A stretch of 64,000 nt of DNA from Fallopia convolvulus (Eukaryota > Streptophyta > Magnoliopsida > Caryophyllales > Polygonaceae): positions 8,393,979 to 8,457,978 of the forward strand of contig OZ024733.1 in assembly GCA_964016875.1 (NCBI GenBank), given 5' to 3'. Numbering within the stretch: the stretch's first letter is position 1; each line of letters opens with the position of its first letter. Shown piece after piece: positions 32,139 to 42,604 of this stretch. Position numbers and translations under genes: made by a program. The notes below the pieces were generated by a model. It made no database searches. It saw only the letters and a program-made list of their open reading frames with translations, and was not told the origin of the DNA.

Positions 32139-32355
32139 ACTATAACTATATGTCTCGTATTTCCTCCACAACAAGACCACTACACAGGAACACTACATTC
32201 GAAGGTAAACTTTGTATCCCTTATTAATATATTTACCACGATCTCCATAGTTTAGTTCTGATCATAATGTATTACTTATAAAAACATTCATTATTTTAGA
32301 TTTCGTAGAAGCTAAACAACTTTTACTGATTATAAAAGTACGTGTGTTTAATTAG

Positions 32356-32646
32356 ATGACTGAAGCCTCAGATGAAACGGATATAAGCAACTCTGAAATC
32401 ACCGAGTATTCGAACACGCCATACTCCGATATTGCCGAAGGCAGAATCAAAATACAGAGACGCGATGGAACATACAAGTGTCCTTTCTGCGCGGGAAAAA
32501 AGAGACAATCGTATCCATTGCAAGAGTTACTGCAACATGCCTCAGGGGTATCAATGAATACTAGTCGACGCAGGACAGCCAGACAAAGGGCCAACCATAG
32601 AGGTTTGGAGAGATATATTAACGAACAAATACAACCTCATATCTGA
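32356..32646 (+). CDS. Solitary zf-XS zinc-finger protein, 96 aa
   Basis: An intact small frame whose ATG directly follows an intron acceptor. The first 35 residues are acidic and Ser/Thr-rich. The rest is a zf-XS domain: DGTYKCPFCAGKKRQSYPLQ, then ELLQHASGVS and TARQRANHRGLERYI. CPFC plus LLQHASG is the signature of the zinc finger at the N-terminus of plant SGS3/IDN2/FDM proteins, which bind RNA in gene silencing and RNA-directed DNA methylation. The XS, coiled-coil and XH domains that normally follow are missing; the stop comes right after the finger. It is either a one-domain protein or a truncated copy. Confidence 0.7.
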   Translation: MTEASDETDISNSEITEYSNTPYSDIAEGRIKIQRRDGTYKCPFCAGKKRQSYPLQELLQHASGVSMNTSRRRTARQRANHRGLERYINEQIQPHI

Positions 32647-33925
32647 ATGCAAATCCTAGCATAAGAAACGTGATCTTTCAATATGGCTTGTATCAATAGT
32701 TTTGTAATAAAAAGCCATACCGTTTACTTACACAATTATGTTAAGTTGTCCTTATGTTAATAGTTAATATAGGATGCATGCGCTGTTCGCGCAATCAACA
32801 ACTATTAATAAATCTCTTATGTATCCCATAAGTTTATAAATTATAGTCATACTGCACTACTGGAACTACACATTTTAGAGTGTAATTATCTACTATGTTC
32901 CATTATCTAACCGACTTCTGAATTAACTATGATATATATATTTCTTATACCTACTACTAAAAAAATATGTATTTATATGCTTTTCAAAATCTTACTGTAT
33001 TTAACTATGCATTAGTGCATACGACCCTATATATCTTACTATAAATAGCTATACATTCATATAAATGCATAAAACGGAGTTTACATATCATTTGTCATGG
33101 GACACTACCCAACACAAAACGAAACCGTTACTTATAATCTAAAGCATTTCAAAACTAACTTTCGATATATGATTTCCTTTAATTCGACAGCATCTGTTTC
33201 TACAGCACATTATTACTAAAATGTTCAACGCTCGGTATTTTGAAAAAGAAGTTAGTATCCTTATTAGTATTCTGTAAACGCGGTGACATGATCGCAATGA
33301 TAAACAATGCTTCTACAACTAAATTAAACCAGTCATAATTCATTATAAATTTTTTTACTCACTCTGTTGTAAAAAACAGCAGCATCATACTATATAATAC
33401 GTGACATCGTTACTTACAAATTCTTTAATTATCATTATATAACCTCATCCCCTAAAATGCACACACAACACGTCTTCTCATATCCAAATACTTAAAGCCT
33501 TGACAATACACGGTTCTCAAAACATAACACCCCCAAAAAAAAGTAACACATAAACTATCCTTACATAAACATCAAAGTTTATAATACCCTCCCATATTAC
33601 ATAATATATAGTTCCCTACTAGCGACATGGCTATATGAAGAACTTACAGGTTATCACAGTACCCTACAAATTTAGCCTTTATACAATACTTAGCTAACTT
33701 CTGCACGAGGTAATAAGCATCAAAATATACTACTATTACATACTATAGACGCGCAAGAAGATTCCCTTATAGACAACACACTTCAAGGTATACAAAACCT
33801 GCAACTACACATGGATAACCATAAATTAATATTACAATTTATACTCAAATAACTATTAAGACTATACAATTATTCGATAACCATACTAGATACCTACAAA
33901 CGACAACAAAACGTAAATAACATAC
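32647..33925. other. Intergenic with a dispersed repeat module
   Basis: 32668-32930 is related to 39643-39915: both contain AAAAAGCCATAC, GCGCAATCA...ACTATTAA and ATCTAACCGACTTC-like words. No gene was seen in the remainder. Confidence 0.5.
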
Positions 33926-34469
33926 CTAGCATTGAGAACGTTGAAAATCTTCTTTGTGTCATGATCTAACATAAATATCAGAATGTCGTCCTCGTGTACG
34001 CCACTACCAACCACGAACTTCTTCCATCCATATGAAAGAGTGACGCGAAAAGGCACGCCCCCTTTGAATCCTATAGCCAATTATATACACTCTTGAATGA
34101 AAATAAGCAACGATCTCCTTACTTTCTTCCTGTTGTGGATCAAAATAGGTCTTGGCGAATTCCAGTGGCACGTGCTGCACATATTAAAAATGTAATATCC
34201 GCAATATTCCAAGGTTTTAAAACTGAATATAATATAATATTTATTTATTTTTATAAATTCTTTTCTCTAAGTAAAAAGAGAAATTTTAATATATCACAAT
34301 AACCCTTATTTTCTTTAAAAAGAGATTATTAAGTAAATCAAATTAAATAAAATTCAAGAATTTGATTATGAGGGTTAGGAGGAGTTGAAAGCATTTAAAT
34401 AAAAATAATGCTTTATATTTTTCGAATAAAAAGTAGTACAACTAGCTAGTAAAAATACAATGAAAATTC

Positions 34470-34560
34470 AATAAAAAGGATGCAAGAGCCGGGACTTGAA
34501 CCCGAGACCTCTTGCAAATCTCTATACACGCCCCTCCTCTCTTCCGCTAGACCAATGTGA
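34470..34560 (-). repeat. tRNA-like Pol III box pair inside solo LTR 1
   Basis: The minus strand contains TGGTCTAGCGG (A-box-like) and, about 45 bases on, GGGTTCAAGTCCC (B-box). The stretch cannot be folded by eye into a full cloverleaf with a normal anticodon. It is therefore called tRNA-like and not a tRNA gene. Confidence 0.5.
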
Positions 34561-36296
34561 CTTCCTTGCCATTTACCCCACTCCTTTAATTTTATAACAA
34601 TATTAGCTTCTTCTTCTTCAAACAAGTCAAAAAAGTGTGATTGATGTGACACTCTTCCAATGCATGGTCATGGAAGCTTCTCTTCCTTCTCCTTGGCTTG
34701 CAAGACACCTTTGATTACATCACCTTGCATCACCCTCCAACAAACACACCATGGACCAATGGTGAAGCTCTTCTTCCTCCTCCATTGGTCTACTCCCTTA
34801 GCCATGGATTGAAGACCTCCACCAAATTGTCTATAAAAAGGCTCCTATTCATCCTTTCCACTCACACATTCATTCATCTTTTCCTTCTAGTTCAATTGCT
34901 CTCTTTGAGTTCAAAATTCAGCCACATTCAAAGCTTTATTCCTCCCTCAAAACACCACCAAACACCTCTTTTCATTCCCTTGGAGCCCCGCCGGACCGCC
35001 CCTGGAGCCACGACCGGACCGCCCTGCCTCCGCCGAGCCGCGTCGGTGCCGCCGAGCCCTCGCCGTCGTCCCTGTTCCGCGCCACCCGTGACCGCCGGCC
35101 TCCCCTGCCTTCTTCCCCAGTGTTCTGTAAACACAGAATACAAAAGTATAAAATTCTAATCCTAATTTCCATTTATTTAAATTATGTTTTTACAAATTAT
35201 TAAAGCCTTTTATGGATTATTATAAATTAAGTAAGGAAAATAAGAAATAAAAATATTGAGTAGAGATTTTGTTAGTTGGATGCTAGAAACAAACTTGATT
35301 TACCATGGTAACTTAAGATATAAAACAAATAGATAAATTTTTATGAATTTTATTACATGCATGGCTCTTACATAATACAAATAGGTGTTTATAAAATAAA
35401 TGTAACATGCAAAGTCTATAATTAGTATTATCACCTCTAGGATTAAACAAGACCTTTAGAAATTGTGTGCATGCCTTAGATCAAAAGATGATATTATATT
35501 ATATAGTCTTAAAAATAAAAAGATTATTAAATAAAATCATTATTTAATAAAATATAAAATAGCCTACCTCTAAGTATAGAGCTACTACAAATAGGATTTT
35601 TATTATCAAGTTTTACATATAAAAGTGACTATTAAGTAAACTAGGATGAGTTATGATATTAGTTATAATAGGTGATGGTGATGTTAGAATGCTTATGACA
35701 TACTATAGTAATAAAATTGTAGAGAAACTTTATAAAAGTATTATTGTTCAAAACTTGTAGACATAGACTATAGTTTGACCTTGGATATTGATTTTATAAG
35801 AAAAACATAATATTATTAATGAAATATTACTAAGTCATCTATGATAATAAAATATTGATTTGATAAGCTTCTAGTGTAGAGAATTATTAAAAGACCTAAG
35901 TTCAAGATTAGATATATTAAGTATGATATTATATTAAATCTAGGATTTTATATAGCATAAAGTTGACTTGCTTGGAAAGAAATCATTTTAAATATAGAAA
36001 AGATTCTATGTGATAAACTACAATATCATTACATATAAATATGATCAAAGATATTTTATAAGCCTTATAATATAAAAGGGTTATAGGAATAGAATAAATA
36101 GGATTAATCTAAATTAAGAGAATTTTAGGCAAGTTACCTTATAGGGAAAAGTAGAAACTTCTATTTATGGAAACTTCCTTGTAAAGAGAGTATATACATG
36201 ACAACTTTATTTAAAGAGGACTATGTAGGTAAATACTTTTCTATTAAGAAAATATTATTAATAAAGTATTTTAGATAAGGTAGTCAATATTATAAG

Positions 36297-36471
36297 CAAT
36301 GTTCTAAAAAACGCTGGGCGGACGTTGGGCGGATAGGGACCGCCTAGCGCCTAGACGGTCTGAACGGTGGCCTAGGCGGTCCTAGACGAGTGTCTAGGCG
36401 GTCTAGACGGTTAGGCGAGCTAGGACCTTCCAGCGCCTAGGCGGGGCCTAGAAGGGATTTTTAGAACAGTG
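36297..36471. mobile_element. 175-bp hAT-type MITE with AGGCG/CGCCT interior
   Basis: The ends CAATGTTCTAAAAA and (inverted) CACTGTTCTAAAAA are flanked by the perfect 8-bp duplication ATTATAAG (36289-36296 and 36472-36479). The interior is a run of CTAGGCGG / CCGCCTAG words that can fold on itself. It is nested within solo LTR 1. Confidence 0.85.
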
Positions 36472-39109
36472 ATTATAAGGTCCATCCAAGAATAATTGGA
36501 AATTTAAAAGTAATAGTTTATTATCATAAATAAGTAAAAAGGATAATTTTTAATAATTATTTTCAATAAAGGTTTTACCGAATAGTAAGGATATTACAAA
36601 TTCAAAATAATAATAAAGGAATATTATTATTCTAAGGAAAATAACTTTCTAAATTATTATTATAATAATTTAGAATCTCTAACTCTCTTATAAAATATTA
36701 TAAGAGATAATCCAAACCTTAGAAAGAAAATCATGATTTTGAGCCTTTTCGTAAATTTCCGTATCAATAGGTCGGGATCCTCGCTCGTAGTAGGGAATCG
36801 CATAAGTTTCGTCAAGGCTCGTTTGCTAGAACTCGTTACGCTAAGGCAAGTGGAATTTCCCCTTGCAACCTTTACATTCCATTTCGTGAAAATCCTTGCT
36901 GTTGGGAACAATTTGTATGCTTAAACAAAAATGAATCTAGGAAATATTGATTGCTAGAAATAACGACAATTGTTAGCGTAGTATACGTTATATTCCTTTG
37001 TTAGGATTATATATGCTAGTATGTTGTTATCTTGATTGATTACAATCTCGTTCAGAGATTTACCTTGAATAAACTAGAAAGGGGTGCGGGTTAGCCGACA
37101 CCTCTATACAACCTTACTAAGTCGTACGTCCATACGACTTTCGGGATCATGATCTCCATCCGCTCCGATTGCAAGGAGGGATCGTGCGGCACTGTAGCTA
37201 AGTGCCGGAGAATTGAAGTTCTCCTTCGGGTGGCTCGGTTTATCCGTGTCCCACCACTATCCATAAAAAAAATCATTAAGAAGATTGAATATCTTTCGTC
37301 ACTATATAAGATAAGTGCGTATGCACATTTAAGATACCAAAACCGGACCGGTCTCAAATGATCCATCCGGCTCTCGGTCCGTTCAGGGCGCGAGAGGTTT
37401 TTACTTCTATGACTTAATAAACGTTCCCAACGTACTTTCGAAATCCTTAAGAAGTCTACAATCTAGTAGCTCTTCTATCGCTTTTCGAGTTATCTTTATC
37501 TAAGATATACTCTCCTTTGAACCATCAAAGCTCCACATAAGCAAGTTCATTCATATAGCCCATCGTAAACACAACCCTAATATCACTTTCGATAATATTT
37601 GAAATTCCCAAAATACCCTCGCGAAGTTCCCTTCCCGCTTGCTTAGTCTCTTAGACTAATTCTTCTTTTCCGCATGTTTGCCTGGCATTCTATCGCCCCT
37701 CGCGAATTATGTCAGAATCTAGGAACCCCAGCAAGGCGTGAAGTGAAGTGAAGACGAAGGAAGAACAAGGATTTCAAGATGTACCTTTTCTACCATTTTG
37801 CTTTAGTTTTATTATGTTTCAAGGACAAGTATGTTGTGCGTTTCAATTCCGAACAAATTTTATATTTGAAAACAATGTAAGATGTTTTGTAAGAACCAAG
37901 TCTCCTTCGGGAGCACCTTTTCTCGTTATGTATTATGTTTTATTCCGCATTTTAATTGTTCTATATCATTCTAAAAGCCTTGGGTGACTTTGGACGGTAA
38001 AGTCTGAGGTCACTGGCGGTAACACCCAATGTTGTAAAATAGGGGTGTTACAAAAAAGGCATTACTCATGCATACATATGTGTTCAAAAAAAAAAAATTC
38101 TCAAAAAACGTAAGGAGTTGGCGACTATTACTCACAGGCCCACTATTCCCTTTAAGGTTCCATTGCGTAATCCGCACAAACAATCGTGGCACTCCAACAC
38201 TTTTATTTGTTGACAGCGAGTTAAAATCGCTTTCAGATGAACCGTCCTCCACAGAAGCCATTCTCGAATCAGAACTATCATCTTCTACATAAATTACAAC
38301 AAATTAGTAGTTATAAAAAAACAGGATGCGAATATTTATCTACATCGGCCCATATAAAATATGTTTAGAAATATAAAAACAGCTCACCAGATTCCGAATT
38401 CCTTGTCGTTGATGAATCCTCAAAATCACTTGTGGCATCTTCTTAAAAAAAATTGCAGCTATCAAACAAATGAGATTTTAATGCATGTTTAGTAAAAAAA
38501 ACAATTTCCTACTTAACCTAATTTTATAATACAGTTAATAATAATATACATGACCATACATGCTTATTCTTTTTAGTTTATTTTTTTCCTATCTGTTATA
38601 CAACAGTGAATAACCGGATCCTTCGCTCCGTTCCTAACACTAGGAGCGTTCACTATACTTTATCCACATTACTTATGATGTTTACAATGCAATGTCCAAA
38701 ATCATAGGAATAGTAAGTTAACACTTAAAAAGATAAACTTCATAAGAACTCGACATACTAAAACCGTTTACTAAGCCAATCCCTCTCACCAAACAGTTTG
38801 CCAACACAAATACATATATGTGAATAAGAACCTAATATGCAAAAAAATATAAAATAGTATAATTTGCATACCATCGGAGACTAAAGCATTTGAAATTGCA
38901 AAATCAGCACAACCATTTCCCTAAATCGATAATCCATATACTAATTTCACACCAACCAAGCCTAAATTTGCAACTTTAAGTCTCTATACTACTATAAATA
39001 GGCGTTTCATAACAAACAACAAGTAGGATCATATAGATAACAAATCATTACCTGAAACTATATTTGTAGGTTCCATACCGACAATGACAGATACGAAAAA
39101 ACCACGAAT

Positions 39110-39300
39110 TAGGATCATGACGAACGGCCGCTTACGAAACCCTTGAGACACCAAATCTAGAGAACTCATAGCAAAAATCTAACTTCTCCTTTACAAACCC
39201 TAATATTTACGTTTCTCTACATTAGCCCATTAACAAATAAACCGGCCCATTAGAATGGACCATCCAGAAAAAAAATTTAGCGCACTCACTACAAAAAACT
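39110..39300. promoter_or_regulatory. Promoter module copy A
   Basis: It contains AAACCCTAAT (telo-box like), TAGCCCATTAACAAATAAAC and CGGCCCATTAGAATG. The same order is repeated at 40050-40175 and 42330-42480. Here it overlaps the start of the minus-strand B3 gene. Confidence 0.55.
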
Positions 39301-40049
39301 ACAACCCATAATCAAGCAAAGCCCATTTTACTAACCCAATAAACGTTGACCATTCTATAACACATTTATTTTAGAATTAGACACTTACACGATACGCTTC
39401 ATTCTTCGGATCTGCCTTCTCATCTTCTTCTTTTTAATTTTTTTCCAAACTCATAAACGAACCCATAAGTCTCTAATGGGCTTTCACTTATAATGGGCTT
39501 TCACTTCATATTGGGCTTTCGTTGTTTTTGATCATTATAGCTCAAACGACACAATTTGCAATATATAAACATAGCTTTAGTCAGTACGCTATACTCTCAA
39601 CCAAACCTCCCATACACACTTCTTCGCATCACTACATTCCAGAAACGTTATCTTTCAACATGGCTTGCATCTGTAAAATTTACATAAAAAGCCATACTGT
39701 TTAATTACATAATTGTATTAAATTATCCCTGTATTACTATAAAATACAGACTCTGTTTGTAAAAGCATAGTATCCGTACCACTTTTACTATAATTTGCGC
39801 AATCAGCGACTATTAAAAAAAATGATGCAACGCACTCCTGGTATTATGCATTTTAGAGCGCAATTAGCTAATATGATCCACTATCCAACCGACTTCCTTA
39901 TGAACTCTAATGTCATACATGGTACTATTACTTACAGATTTTGAACCTATTAGTATCTAATTCTACACAGTAAACACACACGAATAGTTAGAAAACTTGG
40001 ATTAATTGATACCAACACGAATAGTCGCATACAAAATCCTTAAAATACT
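39301..40049. other. Intergenic between divergent B3 genes
   Basis: It has repeated GGGCTTTCACTT words (39478-39520). A segment at 39480-39620 is related to 45755-45930 (CGACACAATTTGCAATATATA in both), and 39643-39915 is related to 32668-32930. No gene was recognised. Confidence 0.5.
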
Positions 40050-40175
40050 GAATATAGAGAGCGCATAATAATATGACCTATAGAAACACAACTTCTCCTT
40101 ATAAACTCTAATTCATGTCTGTAATGCACAGGCCCGTTAAAGAAACATTGGCCCATTAGAACGTGGGCCCGTCTC
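40050..40175. promoter_or_regulatory. Promoter module copy B
   Basis: It has ACTTCTCCTTATAAACTCTAA, AGGCCCGTTAAAGAAAC and TTGGCCCATTAGAACG. This is the same order as copies A and C, with the telo-box decayed. It lies upstream of the plus-strand B3 gene. Confidence 0.5.
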
Positions 40176-40951
40176 ACTCAACATAAAGCAATACGATAGC
40201 TAATAGACGCATGCCGGATGGCTCGCTAGCTACTCAAGTTCGACTCCAACACGGCCCAAATAAGCTTATATGCGTGTATTGAAAATAAGGCCCATAAAAG
40301 GAAAATATAAAATCGATATTATAATTCCTATAATTATCATCTGCTTCTTTAACCCTTATTGGTTTGCGCTCGCCTCTTCCGTATCGCCGTTCCCCCAAGC
40401 CCACCGCCCATTCTCCACTGCTCTATTCTCTTCTTCCATACTAAACCTTCGTACATGCTTCGCTTTATTAATTACAGGTCTGTTTTTTTATTACCCTTTT
40501 TTCTACATGTATTCTCTTGAATATATGTTCATACATATTTTAATTTGACGACGCTTAAAACAGCTCTTTTACATAGTTTAGCTATAGTACTCAATCGGAT
40601 ATATTCCGAACCTGGTCCACTTCAAATTCGTCCGATTTAGTATTCGTGGTTCTCAGTTTTCATAAATCACGACCTTTAATTGCTAAATAATATTCATACT
40701 CCTTTATTTGTTGTTATTTCGTTCTTTTAGGGTTTATAGGTTATATATTTAGTATCGTTGGACGCTAATGAATATAAATTTTTTTATAGTTTATATCACT
40801 ACTGGACATATTAGGCGCCAATCAATAATCTACGACATGGCTATAACCGGATCTGATTCTGGTAGTATTTTACATATCAATACGCAAATTATGTTTTCTA
40901 CTCTATACAAAATGCACAGTTTCTAACATGTGTTACAATCTTTTAATAGAG

Positions 40952-41606
40952 ATGGACGCCGTGCATCAAACCATTCCTTATCCTGATCGGTGCTTCATTG
41001 TGAAAGTGCAAAAGAGAAATATTAACCGCATAGGAGGACCTGTAAAATTCTTTACAATTTCATACCTTGCTTTACACCTAACAAATATATATCTTTTTGA
41101 CTCATGTTGTCTCCTTCACAGCGTTTTCCAGCCCGCATAGTTAGCAAACTCTTTCACCTGAGAGCTACTAAACCAAAAGAAGTTACCTTATTTTTTGATG
41201 ATGAAACAACATATCAGAGGTTTGGCTTCAGATTTGACAAGAGTTTCCGCAATAGAATCGAATTGACCACTGGTTGGAACGATTTTGCATCTTGGTACAA
41301 CCTGCAGATTGGAGATAGCTTAGAGTTTGAGCTGCTGAGCGCTAAATATCAGGCTTACAACGTAAACATAATCAGGTATTCTCTGATTTTATACACTGTT
41401 TCCCAATTACCATATGATCCAATATTGCGTTGCCTATTCACTCCACCATTTCACTAATCAATTTTGGTTTTTCTCGTTAAGTTTTATTGGCTTCCTTTGT
41501 ACACATGCCACAAAGCTATAGAACAAGCCAAAAGAGCAGGAAAAAACCCCTTTTTTATGTCACTATATACCAATCTCATACATAACATTTTATATGCAGA
41601 GCTTAA
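40952..41606 (+). CDS. Single-domain B3 protein, three coding exons, 116 aa
   Basis: Coding exons are 40952-41041, 41122-41375 and 41600-41606. A non-coding leader exon probably ends near 40478 (TTACAG|GTCTGT), and the ATG sits two bases inside the next exon. The protein begins MDAVHQTIPYPDRCFIVKVQ; after the intron at GGP| come RFPARIVSKLFHL, KEVTLFFDDE, RNRIELTTGWNDFASWY and LQIGDSLEFELL, a complete small B3 fold. B3 domains bind DNA. No other domain is present. The last exon adds one residue and a stop. Splice phases agree with the paralogue at 46095-47144. Confidence 0.7.
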
Positions 41607-42329
41607 CTTGGTTACAACGTAATATCATTCAGGTAAAAGATGTCCGACCCATATTTATCATTATGAAATACACAATGCATACATGTATACTTACCCGTTT
41701 TATTTACACACCTATATCCCAGATCGACTACTAAATGTGCGGCACATTTGGCTACACTTATCCTATTACAAACAAGTATGTTTGTAACCTGCACTTATGT
41801 TTTTCGTATTTAAGCTAGCATTTAGTACTCTTCTTTAACTGCATGTGCATTTATTTGCATCTATAGTATACAATATTTTTTGTGGTACGCGTATGCTACT
41901 ATTAACTTAATACACGCGTCTTTTGTTGATATTCATGTTATCTTTTATCTTAAACGAGTTTCAAGACCGACCCTTGTTATAATTTTAGAAATAAGACACG
42001 GATAATAAATGGATTTGTTTATATTACATAACCTAAACATATAACAAAATTTATAACTATAATAACCAATTAAACTCACACAACATTATATTTCTTAAGG
42101 TTGTCCCAACAAAACCCCACCCTATATTATAATCCAATAATTTATAATTTTTTTATTAGGTCCAATAACAACTAACGGGCCAGCCCAAACCCCCCCCACC
42201 CCCGCCCCCCAACTTATTTCCTCTTTCCTTCACAAAATTTCACTCCTTTACTCGCATCTATCCACCATATACTCTTCGCTGCTCCATCTCCAGTAACTTC
42301 GAATCATCGCCTTTTTTCTGCTTACGAAA
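41607..42329. other. Intergenic after the B3 gene
   Basis: No gene was recognised. A C-rich run lies at 42189-42210. The minus-strand open segment at 41612-41794 has no domain. Confidence 0.4.
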
Positions 42330-42480
42330 CCCTACAGATACCATATATATAGGGTTCATAATATGACGAACACCATAAGCCCGACTTCTCCTTCTAAAAC
42401 CCTCATTTTTTCGTCTGCAATACATGGGCCCATTAACAAATAAAAGGGCCCATTAGAGCGCGCAATCTAGAAAAAACTAA
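42330..42480. promoter_or_regulatory. Promoter module copy C
   Basis: It has CTTACGAAACCCTACAGATACC, AAAACCCTCATTTT, TGGGCCCATTAACAAATAAA and GGGCCCATTAGAGCG. The match to copy A includes CTTACGAAACCCT and the AACAAATAAA spacer. Solo LTR 2 lies 125 bases downstream and may separate it from its gene. Confidence 0.55.
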
Positions 42481-42604
42481 CAGCTACCTCGCCATAAAAC
42501 AGTGCAGTAGATTATAAACGTCTGACTGCAGCCCATAAATAAGCAAAGCCCATTTTCCTAACCCACTAGACATTTACTCATATTCAGACTCACAATAAAT
42601 CATA

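Larger units (their letters stand above)
34191..38052 (+). mobile_element. Long solo LTR 1 (3.86 kb) in the B3 gene intron
   Basis: It begins TGTAATATCCGC and ends AGGGGTGTTACA, flanked by AAAAA on both sides (34186-34190 and 38053-38057). A TATA box (CTATAAAAAGG) lies at about 34830, followed by a GC-rich stretch (34980-35110). No gag, pol or internal second LTR was found, so recombination between two LTRs probably left one. The element resembles 42605-45101 and 60708 onward at both ends. The A-only duplication is weak evidence alone, but the ends match the family. Confidence 0.7.
33926..39169 (-). pseudogene. B3-domain gene split by a solo LTR and frameshifted
   Basis: Minus-strand exons are seen at about 38924-38880, 38441-38388, 38284-38136 and 34174-33926; an upstream ATG exon (39169-39052) is less sure. 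The middle exons encode acidic Ser-rich sequence (EDATSDFEDSS; EDDSSDSRMASVEDGSSESD) and then VPRLFVRITQWNLKGNSGP. After GP comes the B3 half: HVPLEFAKTYFDP, then GGVPFRVTLSYGWKKFV and VHEDDILIFML. The intron after GP (CCT|GTGAGT ... GTGCAG|CAC) now contains the solo LTR 34191-38052. The last exon is 249 nt against 254 in its two paralogues, and it shifts frame near GYR/FKGG, so it is probably dead. B3 proteins bind DNA in plants. Confidence 0.6.

Noticed and set aside
34470..34560. tRNA gene
   Set aside because: A- and B-box-like words are present, but I could not pair an acceptor stem or find a proper anticodon loop; it lies in an LTR. Kept only as tRNA-like.
34698..35172. 153-codon Pro/Arg/Ala-rich frame after the TATA of solo LTR 1
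   Set aside because: It lies in the GC-rich leader-like part of an LTR and shows no domain; a similar block occurs in the other long LTRs without a conserved frame.
34186..38057. A second LTR within 34191-38052 making it a full element
   Set aside because: No repeat of the TGTAATATCC start or the GGTGTTACA end was found inside, and no retroelement protein is coded; a solo LTR fits better.
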